Assembly: GCF_001514305.1 (NCBI RefSeq)
Contig: NZ_KQ949091.1
Coordinates: forward strand, 21,442-85,441
Reading direction: 5' to 3'
DNA: 64,000 nt
Source: Streptomyces dysideae
GTDB lineage: Bacteria > Actinomycetota > Actinomycetes > Streptomycetales > Streptomycetaceae
In this document: piece after piece, positions 35,007 through 44,168 of the stretch
Numbering within the stretch: the first letter of the stretch is position 1
Layout of the letters: every line of letters starts with the position of its first letter
Position numbers and translations under genes: made by a program
The notes under the pieces: generated by a model
Database searches by the model: none
What the model was told of the DNA's origin: nothing
The model's input: only the letters and a program-made list of their open reading frames with translations

Positions 35007-36380
35007 TCAGCCTCCGTAGGCGGCGGCCGCGTCGGCTTCCAGCTTCTGCTGGGTTCCCGCGATGTCCTTCGGGTTCTTCAGGAAGTCCTGGAGATGCTTC
35101 CACTCGCCCTTGCCCGGGGTGCCGCCGAAGGCCTGCGGGGCCTGGTCGGACATGTCGAAGCGGAAGTCGTCGCCGGCCGCGATCAGCGCCTTGGCCATCT
35201 TCTGCTGCACCGCGTTCGGGTACGCGGATTCCGCGACGTTCTTGTTCGGCGAGAGGTAGCCGCCCAGCTTCGCCTGGACCGTCGCCGCGTCCGGGGACGC
35301 CAGGAAGGTGGCCAGGGCCTGCGCCGCCTTGGAGTCCTTCAGGATGACGGCCGCGTCACCGCCCGAGACGACGGGCGCGCTGTCGCCGACGGTCGGGAAC
35401 GGGAACACCTTCGCGTCCGTCCCGATCTTCGCCTTCGCCTGGGTGATGTTGACCTGGGCGAAGTCGCCTTCGTAGACCATGCCGGCCTTGGGCTGGTCGC
35501 CGCCGGTGAAGGTCTGCGTCACGGAGGCCGGGAAGTCGGTCTGCAGCGCGCCGGCCGCGCCTCCCGCGACGTAGTCCTTCTTGCCCCAGACCTGCGCGAG
35601 GGTGGTGAGGGCGTCCTTCACCGAAGGGTCGGTCCACTTGATCTCGTGCTGGGCGAGCTGGTCGTACTTCTCCGGTCCGGCCTGGGAGAGGTAGATGTTC
35701 TCGAACCAGTCGGTGAGGGTCCAGCCCTCTGCGCCGCCGACCGAGAACGGCGTGACGCCGGAGTCGTAGACGGTCTGGGCGGTGGTGAGGAGCTCGTCCC
35801 AGCTCTTGGGCTCGGTGGCCCCCGCGTTCTCGAAGACCTTGGCGTTGTACCAGATCAGGGACTTGTTGGCGGCCTTGTAGTAGACGCCGTACGGCTTGCC
35901 TTCGACCTTGCCGATGTCCTGCCAGCCCTGCGAGTAGTTCTCGGCGAGCTCGGCCTGCGCCTCGCTGCCCAGCGGCTTCGCCCACTTCTTTTCGACGGCC
36001 TGTTTGATGGCGCCGGGCTGCGGGAGCATCGCGATGTCCGGCGGTGCGCCGCCCGCGATCTTCGAGCCGAGGAAGTTGATGATCGGGTCCTGCGCGGGTA
36101 CGAACGTCACCGTGGCGCCGGTGCGCTTCTCGAACTCCTCCAGAACCTTCTTGAAGTTGGCCTGCTCGGCGCCGGACCACACGGCGGCGACCTCCAGGCT
36201 CTCACCGTTGAGTTTGGGAAGGGTGACGGTGCTGCCGGCCTCCTTGGTGCCTGTGGGGTCGTTGTCGCCCTTGTCGTCGTCACTGCCGCACGCGCTGAGC
36301 GAGAGCGTGAGTGCTCCCGCGAGAAGGGCGGCGGCCGTCCTTGCGGCCCTGCGTGTCCGGATGGTGCCCATGCTGCGCAT
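35007..36380 (-). CDS. Sugar-binding lipoprotein of ABC importer
   Basis: 457 residues. Signal peptide with lipobox LSAC, Cys31, so anchored in the membrane. Mature protein is a family-1 extracellular solute-binding protein (VWSGAEQANFKKVLEEFEKR, PPDIAMLPQPGAI). GTG at 36383 is an alternative start. Substrate not predictable; it lies upstream of the permease pair. Confidence 0.93.
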   Translation of the reverse strand: MRSMGTIRTRRAARTAAALLAGALTLSLSACGSDDDKGDNDPTGTKEAGSTVTLPKLNGESLEVAAVWSGAEQANFKKVLEEFEKRTGATVTFVPAQDPIINFLGSKIAGGAPPDIAMLPQPGAIKQAVEKKWAKPLGSEAQAELAENYSQGWQDIGKVEGKPYGVYYKAANKSLIWYNAKVFENAGATEPKSWDELLTTAQTVYDSGVTPFSVGGAEGWTLTDWFENIYLSQAGPEKYDQLAQHEIKWTDPSVKDALTTLAQVWGKKDYVAGGAAGALQTDFPASVTQTFTGGDQPKAGMVYEGDFAQVNITQAKAKIGTDAKVFPFPTVGDSAPVVSGGDAAVILKDSKAAQALATFLASPDAATVQAKLGGYLSPNKNVAESAYPNAVQQKMAKALIAAGDDFRFDMSDQAPQAFGGTPGKGEWKHLQDFLKNPKDIAGTQQKLEADAAAAYGG

Positions 36381-36547
36381 CACTGCCCCGTTCTTCGTGC
36401 CTCGTCGAACGTTCAGCGCTGTCCCGTGCGAACTGGTCTACGCCCCGGGAGTTGGGTCGGCAAGGGCGCGTCCGCTGTCAACCGGGGGATCGTGACCCCC
36501 TCGTGACCAGGCACCCGGTGTGGGTGTCGCGCTCGCCGGAGGCCGCC

Positions 36548-36605
36548 GCTCCCAGACCCCCGATTTCGGCCCGAACGGCCTCGCCCTCAAACGCCGGACG
36601 GGCTG
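36548..36605. repeat. Dispersed intergenic repeat, copy B
   Basis: Contains CTCAAACGCCGGACGGGCTG, as in copies A and C, after a shortened CCCAGACCCCCG block. Lies at the 3' end of the FHA-FtsK gene. Confidence 0.65.
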
Positions 36606-36620
36606 TTTCACCCACCCCCG

Positions 36621-39600
36621 CTACAGAAGTGACGGCACCTCAGCGGCCGCCACCTCACGCGCCGCCCTCTCCAGCGCGCTCGCCAGCAACGCCAGGTCCG
36701 TCGGCCCGTTGCCCAACTCCCGTACGGGACGCCGGGCCGGTGGGTCGCCCATGCGGTGCCACTCCAGGGGGACCACCGTCGGCCGCAGTGTCGCCGTCCG
36801 CGGGATGCGGCCGGTCACCCGGCCGCCCTGGAAGGCGGTGATCCGGCCGTCCGCCCAGGACAGCCGCCCGCGCCCCGGCGCCGGTTCGTCCGGCCCCGGC
36901 GTCACCGCGTCGAGCGTGACCCGCAGTGCCGCCAGCCGGGCCGGCTCCGACTGAGCCGTACGCCCCCCGAGGCCGGCCGCGGCCACCAGATGCACGCCGA
37001 GCCGCTCGCCCTCCCGGGCTACCGCCTCCAGCGCGCGTATGACCGAGCCCGCCGCCGGTCTGCCCGGCGAGCCCAGCGGGGGCGACACCAGCGCGTCCAG
37101 GTCGTCCACGACCACGGCGAGCCGGGGCAGCGGCGGCGGTGCGGCCGCCGCCCGCCGACGGGCCGCCGCCGGCCGCAGCCGCAGCGTCGAACTGGGCGGG
37201 GTGTCGAGATCCGCCGCGCCCGCGGCGTCCCCGGCACCTGCCCGGGACGCGCCGCGCGCCGGTATCGTCCGCTGCGCGACCATCCGGCCCGTCAGCTCAC
37301 GGCTCGTGTGCCACTCGGCGAAGCCGGTCCGCCCGAGCAGCTCCGCGCGCCGCTTCAGCTCGGCGCTCAGCGACTGCGCGAACTCCCGCATCCGGACAGG
37401 GTCGTTGGCGGTGAGGTGGGTCGTGACATGCGGGACGTCCGTGCACACGCGCAGTCCCTCGCCGTGTCCGCCGCCCGCGCCCACGCTGTCCCGGCCGTCC
37501 ATCAGGACGACGCTCAGCCGGTCCGGCCGCTCGGCCGCGGCCAGCGACGCGACGAGCGCCCGCAGCAGCTCCGTACGCCCGCTGCCCGCCGGTCCCTCGA
37601 TCAGCAGGTGCGGGCCGTCGGCCACGAGGTCCGCGCTGACCGGCCCGCGCGGCCCGGCGCCGAGAACGGCCACCGCCCGCCCGCCCAGCGCCTCCGCGTC
37701 GTCGGCCGCGTCCGCCCAACGCGCCATCAGCGACGCCGGGGTGGCCCGGGCCAGCCCCAACTCGTCCAGCAGCCGCGCCGCCTGCGGCAACGGCGCCGAC
37801 ACCCGCGCGTGCCGCTCCCCGGCCCCGTCCGTACGCAACGGCGCCAACGCCCGCGCGAACCGCTCCGCCCAGGCGAGCGAAACGGCGTCCACGGCGGCGA
37901 CGGTGCCATGGCCCACGGGGCCGACGGTGCCGTGGTCGACGACGCCCTGCTCCGACTGGGCCGCGCCGCCCGGGGGTGCCCCCGCCCCGCTCCGCGCGAC
38001 CCGCATCAGCCGCAACGCCGTCGCCACGTCCCCGCTGAGCAGCGCGACCGCACCGCAGTCCCGGAACGCCGGCGACGCCGTACACGCCGCTTCATACGTC
38101 TCCGTCACCGGCGAGGCGGGTGACGCGGACGCCGTCTCCGCCAGGCAGACGACATGTATCCCGGCCCGCGGCCCCTCCAGCGCCAGCCGCGCCACCGCCT
38201 TGCGCAGGTCGGCGCCGCCGGGGTCGCCGTCCACGACGACCACGGTGTACGGCCCCACGAAGCCGCCCGTCTCGTCGGCCGCGACGTCGTCCCGGGCCCA
38301 GGAGGGGCGCCGGGCGGCACCACGGGGTGCGGCGGTCCGGCCGGCGGGGGCCTCCGAGGACGTGTCCTGGGGCGCACGCCGACTGTCCGTGCCGTAGGTC
38401 ACGTCCTCCAGCCGCCGCAGGAGCTCGTCCGTGCGGGCCGCGGCCTGTTCGCGGTCGTAGGCCAGGAGCAGGCGGCAGTCCTGGCCGTGCCCCGGACGCA
38501 GATGCGGGAGCCAGCCCAGCCAGGACCACTCCGCGGTCCGCTCCTCCACGGGGCGGGCGCGGTCCGCGCTGATCAGGACGATCTCCAGGGCGTCGGGGGA
38601 GTGCAGCGCGGCGAGCTGGGCGACCACCGCGCGGGCCAGCCCGTCGAGCCGCGCGCGCGGACCGGCCAGCCCCAGCGCCCCGGCCTCGCGCAGATCGGCG
38701 GTCACCGGGACCGCGGGCAGCAGCCCCGAACCGCCGGGCGCCGCCCGGTCGGCCGTGCCAAGCCGCACTGTGAGCGCCTCCGGGTGACCCGGGCCACGCT
38801 CCCACAGCCGGGGCCCGGGCCCGAGCGCCGTCAGCAGCAGCGCCGCCGGGTCCGGCCAGGTCTCCGGCGCCCGAGCACCGGTCGCGACCGAGGGCGCCGC
38901 GGCCGCCTCGTCGGGCGCCTCCTCGTCATACGCCCCGGCCCGTGCCGCCCCCGGCTCGGCCCGCCCGCCGCCCAGCCTGCGCGCCCACGCCGTGAGCCCA
39001 CCACGCTTGCGAACGCCGTGCGGTACGTCCGTCCCCCGGACGGGGGTGCCCTTGCGCCCACCCGCGCTCGCGACGTCCTCGGCGAGCTCGTGGTCCCCGG
39101 GGGCCGTACCGGGCGCAGGGGCCTCGCTGCCCCTGGCGGCCCTGCGGGGCGCACCTGGGGAGTCGTCTCCGGCGGCCGTGCGAGATGCGCGGGATCCGTC
39201 GCCCCCGGCGGCCGTGCGGGGTGTACCGGGGGATCCGGCCCCGGCGGTCGTGTGAGGTGCGTGGGACCCGTTGTCTCCGGTGGCCGTGCGGGGTGTGCCA
39301 GGGGATCCGGTCCCGGTGGCTGTGCCCGGGGCAGGGGATTCGCTGCCCCTGGTGGCCCTGCGGGGCGCACTCGGGGAGTTGTCTCCGGCGGTTGTGTGAG
39401 GTGCGCGGGATCCGTTGTCTCCGGTGGCCGTGCGGGGTGTGCCAGGGGATCCGGTCCCGGTGGCTGTGTCCGGGGCAGGGGATTCGCTGCCCCTGGTGGC
39501 CCTGCGGGGCGCACTCGGGGAGTTGTCTCCGGCGGTTGTGTGAGGTGCGCGGGATCCGTTGTCTCCGGTGGCCGTACGCGGCGTACCGGAGGCCCCGGCC

Positions 39601-40541
39601 GCCCTGCCACCCCCGTCGCCGTACCCCGCCGCCCCGAGCCCGCCCACCCCGAAGCCCGCGCCGTGCGTGTCACCGCCGCGTGCCTTCGGAACCGTCCTGC
39701 CTGTCGCCGTGCCGTGGCTCTCGAGGCGCGGTGCGCCGCCCTGGCCCGGCACGACGGGCGGTTCCGCGGGGTCGTGTTCCTGGGTGCCCGGTGCGGCCGT
39801 GCCCGCGGCGCCCCAGCTTGCCGAGCCGTAGGTGCGATGGGTGTCCCCGGAGGGGGAGCCGGTCACGCGCGCGTGGGGAGCCTCGTCCCCCGGGGGCACC
39901 CGTACGCACCCCTCACCGTCCGGTGCCGTCCGCACTCGCGCCCCCGGACCCCCGGCCGGGGCCAGCCGCAGGGCGGACTCGCCGATCCGCAGCAGCGCGC
40001 CCGGCGTGAAGCGCACCGCGCGCGTGCCCACGCGGGTGCCGTCCAGTGTCGTGCCGTTGGTGGAGCCCAGGTCGGCGACCGAGACGCGGCCGTCGGGCTC
40101 GACCGTCACCGCGCAGTGCAGCCGGGAGACGTCCGGGTCGTCGAGCGGGACGTCGGCGTCGGCGGAGCGGCCGATGCGGATCTCGCCGCCGTGCAGGAGG
40201 TGGACGCCGCCCGCGTCCGGGCCGGCGACGACCTGGAGCTGGGTCGGGGCGTCGTCGAGCTCGGGATGCGGTTCCGGCTCCAGCGGGGCGCCCAGGGAGA
40301 GCACGGCGCCGTCGATCAGCGGGGGCTCGCCGAGCGTGCAGCGCTGGGCGTCCAGGCGCTCCACGCCGGCGTACAGCACCACCTGGCTGTCGCCGCCGGA
40401 GACCGCCGAGGCGAGCGCCGACGCCACCGCGGCCAGGGCCGTGCCCGCGGGCGCCGTGACCAGCACGTCGCAGCTCGTGGCGCGGCCCCGCGCGGGAGCG
40501 GGCGGGCCCAGCGGGTCTACGACGGTCAGCCGGATCTGCAT
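36621..40541 (-). CDS. FHA-domain FtsK/SpoIIIE-like ATPase with internal repeats
   Basis: 1306 residues. An FHA domain at about 100-190 (IRIGRSADADVPLDDPDVSR then LHCAVTV, GSTNGTTLDG) binds phosphothreonine. Then a 250-residue low-complexity Gly/Ala/Pro/Thr region with exact 48-residue repeats, and an FtsK-like ATPase region with GPAGSGRTELLRALVASL near residue 980 and LAVVVDDLDALV. EssC/EccC-like composition, but I see no membrane helix. The long open frame starts further out at 40691; ATG 40541 is preferred (AGAAGGGA upstream, domain start). Divergent from pkaA, a likely source of its phospho-ligand. Confidence 0.85.
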   Translation of the reverse strand: MQIRLTVVDPLGPPAPARGRATSCDVLVTAPAGTALAAVASALASAVSGGDSQVVLYAGVERLDAQRCTLGEPPLIDGAVLSLGAPLEPEPHPELDDAPTQLQVVAGPDAGGVHLLHGGEIRIGRSADADVPLDDPDVSRLHCAVTVEPDGRVSVADLGSTNGTTLDGTRVGTRAVRFTPGALLRIGESALRLAPAGGPGARVRTAPDGEGCVRVPPGDEAPHARVTGSPSGDTHRTYGSASWGAAGTAAPGTQEHDPAEPPVVPGQGGAPRLESHGTATGRTVPKARGGDTHGAGFGVGGLGAAGYGDGGGRAAGASGTPRTATGDNGSRAPHTTAGDNSPSAPRRATRGSESPAPDTATGTGSPGTPRTATGDNGSRAPHTTAGDNSPSAPRRATRGSESPAPGTATGTGSPGTPRTATGDNGSHAPHTTAGAGSPGTPRTAAGGDGSRASRTAAGDDSPGAPRRAARGSEAPAPGTAPGDHELAEDVASAGGRKGTPVRGTDVPHGVRKRGGLTAWARRLGGGRAEPGAARAGAYDEEAPDEAAAAPSVATGARAPETWPDPAALLLTALGPGPRLWERGPGHPEALTVRLGTADRAAPGGSGLLPAVPVTADLREAGALGLAGPRARLDGLARAVVAQLAALHSPDALEIVLISADRARPVEERTAEWSWLGWLPHLRPGHGQDCRLLLAYDREQAAARTDELLRRLEDVTYGTDSRRAPQDTSSEAPAGRTAAPRGAARRPSWARDDVAADETGGFVGPYTVVVVDGDPGGADLRKAVARLALEGPRAGIHVVCLAETASASPASPVTETYEAACTASPAFRDCGAVALLSGDVATALRLMRVARSGAGAPPGGAAQSEQGVVDHGTVGPVGHGTVAAVDAVSLAWAERFARALAPLRTDGAGERHARVSAPLPQAARLLDELGLARATPASLMARWADAADDAEALGGRAVAVLGAGPRGPVSADLVADGPHLLIEGPAGSGRTELLRALVASLAAAERPDRLSVVLMDGRDSVGAGGGHGEGLRVCTDVPHVTTHLTANDPVRMREFAQSLSAELKRRAELLGRTGFAEWHTSRELTGRMVAQRTIPARGASRAGAGDAAGAADLDTPPSSTLRLRPAAARRRAAAAPPPLPRLAVVVDDLDALVSPPLGSPGRPAAGSVIRALEAVAREGERLGVHLVAAAGLGGRTAQSEPARLAALRVTLDAVTPGPDEPAPGRGRLSWADGRITAFQGGRVTGRIPRTATLRPTVVPLEWHRMGDPPARRPVRELGNGPTDLALLASALERAAREVAAAEVPSLL
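39251..39560. repeat. 144-bp in-frame tandem repeat inside the FHA-FtsK gene
   Basis: The block beginning TGTGAGGTGC recurs at 39251, 39395 and 39539, exactly 144 bp apart, so the unit encodes 48 residues in frame. Sequences of the first two units differ at only a few bases. Recent amplification is likely; unit number may vary between strains. Confidence 0.85.
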
Positions 40542-40893
40542 CGCCGTCAGCGTCCCTTCTGCCCGGGCGCGGACATCCCCCACCCCCACACGAGCACGTC
40601 GGCCAGTACTGGAGGCATCCTCGCACCTGCCACTGACAGCGTGCCCCCCGCCCGGGGGCAAGTGATCTTGATTGGTCGGCTCTGCCCGCAAAAGTGCCTG
40701 ACAGGTGCCGTACCGGCGACTGCTTGAGATCGGTCACGTCCGCTCTTGGCAACCGAGAGACAGAGGCAAGCGTCTTTCCTTCGAACATGTACGGGAAGCC
40801 GTACGTAAAACGCACAGAATGATGACAGGCCGGCGCCAGGGGCGGCGGCACTACAGTGGGTCGGAACGTAGGCAAGCAGCTAGGGAGCGCGAC
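40542..40893. promoter_or_regulatory. Divergent promoter region of the FHA-FtsK gene and pkaA
   Basis: 352 bp without a gene. A dyad GTACGG-GAAG-CCGTAC lies at 40789-40804, and GAAGG/AGGGAG sites lie before the two starts. No clear -10/-35 pair could be assigned with confidence. Confidence 0.4.
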
Positions 40894-42597
40894 GTGCGGC
40901 CGGTAGGCAGCAAGTACTTCCTCGAGGAGCCGCTCGGACGCGGTGCCACGGGGACCGTCTGGCGGGCCCGCCAGCGTGAGACCGCAGGCGCCGAGGCGGC
41001 CGTGCCCGGTCAGCCCGGCGAGACCGTCGCGATCAAGGTCCTGAAGGAAGAGCTCGCGAGCGACGCAGACATCGTGATGCGGTTCCTGCGGGAGCGCTCC
41101 GTCCTGCTCCGGCTCACCCACCCGAACATCGTCCGGGTGCGCGACCTGGTCGTCGAGGGCGATCTGCTGGCCCTGGTCATGGACCTCGTCGAGGGCCCCG
41201 ACCTGCACCGCTACCTGCGCGAGAACGGCCCCTTCACGCCCGTCGCCGCCGCCCTGCTCACCGCGCAGATCGCCGACGCGCTCGCCGCCAGCCACGCCGA
41301 CGGCGTCGTACACCGCGACCTGAAACCGGCCAACGTCCTGCTCCAGCAGTACAACGGCCAGATGCACCCGCTGCTCACCGACTTCGGCATCGCACGCCTC
41401 GCCGATTCGCCCGGCCTGACCCGGACGCACGAGTTCGTCGGCACGCCCGCGTACATCGCGCCCGAGTCCGCCGAGGGCCGCCCGCAGACCTCCGCCGTCG
41501 ACATCTACGGCGCCGGCATCCTGCTGTACGAGCTGCTCACCGGCCGTCCGCCGTTCGGCGGCGGCTCCGCCCTCGAAGTCCTGCACCAGCATCTGAGCGC
41601 CGAGCCGCGCCGCCCCTCGACCGTCCCCGACCCGTTGTGGACGGTCATAGAGCGCTGCCTGCGCAAGAACCCCGACGAGCGGCCCAGCGCCGAGAACCTC
41701 GCCCGCGGCCTGCGCGTCGTCGCCGAGGGCATCGGCGTACACGCGAGCTCCGCGCAGATCGCCGCCGCCGAGGGCGTCGCCGCGCTCCTCGCGCCCGACC
41801 CGGCGCCGGCCACCGTGCCGGGCTCGGCCGACCCCACGCAGGTGCTGCCGCACGGCGCGCCGTCCGGGGCGTACGACCCGAACGCCGCGACCAGCTTCCT
41901 CCCGCACACCAGTGGCCCGGCCGGCGCCGCCGACCCCACCGCCGTACTGCCGAACACCGGCGGCCCGCGCGGCGCCGCCGACCCGACCGCGGTCATGCCG
42001 CCGGTGCCCCCGGGACAGCCCGGCCAGCAGCCCGGACAGCCAGGTCCGGAGGAGCCGCACCCCTGGCAGAACCAGCTGCGCGCCGCCCGCGACCGCAACG
42101 AACAGACGCAGGTCCAGTACCTCGACCCCAACGAGGACCCGCTGCGCCGCCGCCCCCAGCGGCAGGTGGCCAGGCCGCAACAGCAGCCGCAGCGCCCTCA
42201 GCAGCAGCCGCCCGGGCCCGGATACGGCTATCCGCAGCAGCAACAGCCCCAGCAGTACGCCCCTCAGCAACCCCAGCAGCCTCAGCGGCAGCAGCGGCGG
42301 CCCCAGCAGCAGCCCCCGCAGCGGTACGCGCCGCCGCCGGAGCCGCAGCGGCCTGAGCCCCGTCAGCCGCGGCAGCGCAGTGCCAACCCGATGCGGATCC
42401 CCGGTCTTGGCTGCCTGAAGGGCTGCCTGTTCTCGATCGTCATCGTGTTCGTCGCGGGGTGGCTCATCTGGGAGCTGAGCCCGCTGCAGAGCTGGATCGG
42501 CACGGGCAAGGGCTACTGGGAGCAGCTGAGCGACTGGTTCGGCACGGTGACCGGGTGGATCGAGAACCTGGGTGGCGGGTCGGGCGACGGCGGGTGA
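40894..42597 (+). CDS. pkaA: Hanks-type Ser/Thr protein kinase PkaA
   Basis: 567 residues. Kinase domain: GRGATGTVW 16-24, K48 in VAIKVLK, HRDLKPANV with D142, DFG 163-165, GTPAYIAPE 183-191. A Pro/Gln-rich region of about 200 residues follows (Q-rich, PQQQPQ), then a membrane helix at about 505-527. So a transmembrane kinase with a cytoplasmic catalytic domain. GTG start at 40894 with AGGGAG upstream. The neighbouring pkaB and the FHA protein suggest one signalling unit. Confidence 0.93.
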   Translation: MRPVGSKYFLEEPLGRGATGTVWRARQRETAGAEAAVPGQPGETVAIKVLKEELASDADIVMRFLRERSVLLRLTHPNIVRVRDLVVEGDLLALVMDLVEGPDLHRYLRENGPFTPVAAALLTAQIADALAASHADGVVHRDLKPANVLLQQYNGQMHPLLTDFGIARLADSPGLTRTHEFVGTPAYIAPESAEGRPQTSAVDIYGAGILLYELLTGRPPFGGGSALEVLHQHLSAEPRRPSTVPDPLWTVIERCLRKNPDERPSAENLARGLRVVAEGIGVHASSAQIAAAEGVAALLAPDPAPATVPGSADPTQVLPHGAPSGAYDPNAATSFLPHTSGPAGAADPTAVLPNTGGPRGAADPTAVMPPVPPGQPGQQPGQPGPEEPHPWQNQLRAARDRNEQTQVQYLDPNEDPLRRRPQRQVARPQQQPQRPQQQPPGPGYGYPQQQQPQQYAPQQPQQPQRQQRRPQQQPPQRYAPPPEPQRPEPRQPRQRSANPMRIPGLGCLKGCLFSIVIVFVAGWLIWELSPLQSWIGTGKGYWEQLSDWFGTVTGWIENLGGGSGDGG

Positions 42598-42724
42598 GCC
42601 GTCGGTCCCCTGCTCGCGAGTCTGGGGATTTGTCGACACCTGGCGGGTGATTTCCGTCTCCGCGGTGAAGGTTGGCTCGTCGGGCGCGTAGTTTTGGCGA
42701 CAACACGCGTCTGTAGGAGCAGCC

Positions 42725-43963
42725 TTGGCACGGAAGATCGGCAGCCGGTACACCGCCAACCAGATCCTGGGGCGGGGCAGCGCCGGCACGGTGTGGCTGG
42801 GCGAGGGTCCCGAGGGGCCCGTCGCCATCAAGCTGCTGCGCGAGGACCTCGCGTCCGACCAGGAACTCGTCGGACGGTTCGTGCAGGAGCGCACGGCGCT
42901 GCTCGGCCTCGAGCACCCGAACGTGGTCTCGGTGCGCGATCTGGTCGTGGACGGCAACGACCTCGCCCTCGTCATGGACCTGGTCCGCGGCACCGACCTG
43001 CGCACCCGGCTCGACCGGGACCGGCGGCTCGCGCCCGAGGCGGCGGTGGCGATCGTGGCCGACGTCGCGGACGGGCTGGCGGCGGCGCACGCGGCCGGGG
43101 TCGTGCACCGGGACGTGAAGCCGGAGAACGTCCTGCTGGACATGCAGGGCCCGCTGGGCCCCGGCGACTCGCACCCCGCGCTCCTCACGGACTTCGGGGT
43201 CGCCAAGCTGATCGACTCACCGCGACGGACCCGCGCGACGAAGATCATCGGTACGCCGGACTATCTGGCGCCGGAGATCGTCGAGGGGCTGCCCCCGCGG
43301 GCGGCGGTCGACATCTACGCCCTGGCGACGGTCCTGTACGAACTGCTGGCGGGCTTCACTCCCTTCGGCGGCGGACACCCGGGCGCGGTTCTGCGCCGCC
43401 ACGTCACGGAGTCGGTCGCGCCCTTGCCGGGCATCCCCGACGAGCTGTGGCAGCTGATCGTGCAGTGCCTGGCGAAGGCGCCGGCCTCGCGGCTGCGGGC
43501 GTCCGAGCTCGGGGGCCGGCTGCGGGAGCTGCTGCCGTTGGTGGCCGGGATGCCGCCGCTGGACGTGGACGAGCCGGATGCGGAGGCGGTGGAGGAGGAG
43601 CGGCCGGCGCCGCCGGAGGAGCCGGTGGCGTCGGGGCGGGCGCGGCGGGGTGCGGTGCCGTTGGTGCCGGGCGCGAGGCCGGCCGACTCGAACCGGGACA
43701 CGCATACGTCGATGAGGGTGCCGGCGCCTGATGAGCTGGCGGGCGGGGCCCGTGGGACGGCACGGGTGCCAAGGGCTGCCGGGGCGCCGCGGCCCGGGTC
43801 CGCGCGGCATCGGGCGGCTACTCGGCGGCGGCGGGTCGTGGTGGGGGTGGCCGCGGTGGCGCTGGCCGCTGCGGCCGGGGTGGGGACGTGGCTGGCGACG
43901 TCGGGGGATGACGCCGGGGCGACGCCCCAGGACACGAAGAACTCGGCGCCGGTCACGCCCTGA
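42725..43963 (+). CDS. pkaB: Hanks-type Ser/Thr protein kinase PkaB
   Basis: 412 residues, TTG start at 42725 preceded by TAGGAG. Kinase domain with K36 in VAIKLLRE, HRDVKPENV with D130, DFG 156-158, GTPDYLAPE 177-185. A linker of about 100 residues leads to a C-terminal membrane helix (VVVGVAAVALAAAAGVG). Similar to PkaA in kinase order, same orientation; duplication probable. Confidence 0.93.
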   Translation: MARKIGSRYTANQILGRGSAGTVWLGEGPEGPVAIKLLREDLASDQELVGRFVQERTALLGLEHPNVVSVRDLVVDGNDLALVMDLVRGTDLRTRLDRDRRLAPEAAVAIVADVADGLAAAHAAGVVHRDVKPENVLLDMQGPLGPGDSHPALLTDFGVAKLIDSPRRTRATKIIGTPDYLAPEIVEGLPPRAAVDIYALATVLYELLAGFTPFGGGHPGAVLRRHVTESVAPLPGIPDELWQLIVQCLAKAPASRLRASELGGRLRELLPLVAGMPPLDVDEPDAEAVEEERPAPPEEPVASGRARRGAVPLVPGARPADSNRDTHTSMRVPAPDELAGGARGTARVPRAAGAPRPGSARHRAATRRRRVVVGVAAVALAAAAGVGTWLATSGDDAGATPQDTKNSAPVTP

Positions 43964-43984
43964 GATGGTTTCCTTCGCCCCTGT

Positions 43985-44113
43985 CGCCCCAGACTCCGCT
44001 CCGGCCTACAAGGGGCCTTGTCCTCGAACGCCGGACGGGCTGAGAACACCAATCTCCCGACCGCGAACGGGTGGTGGGTGGGCATAGGCCGGGGGCCTGG
44101 AGGCGGAGCCCCC
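43985..44113. repeat. Dispersed intergenic repeat, copy C
   Basis: Contains CCCCAGACTCCGCTCCGGCC and then TCGAACGCCGGACGGGCTGA, as in copies A and B, and a GGGGGC...GCCCCC hairpin at about 44091-44113. Lies between pkaB and prfB. Confidence 0.7.
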
Positions 44114-44168
44114 AGGTAGGGACAGTCGCCCTGCATGGGTCGGACGGCGGAGCCGTTACGCTGGGAGC

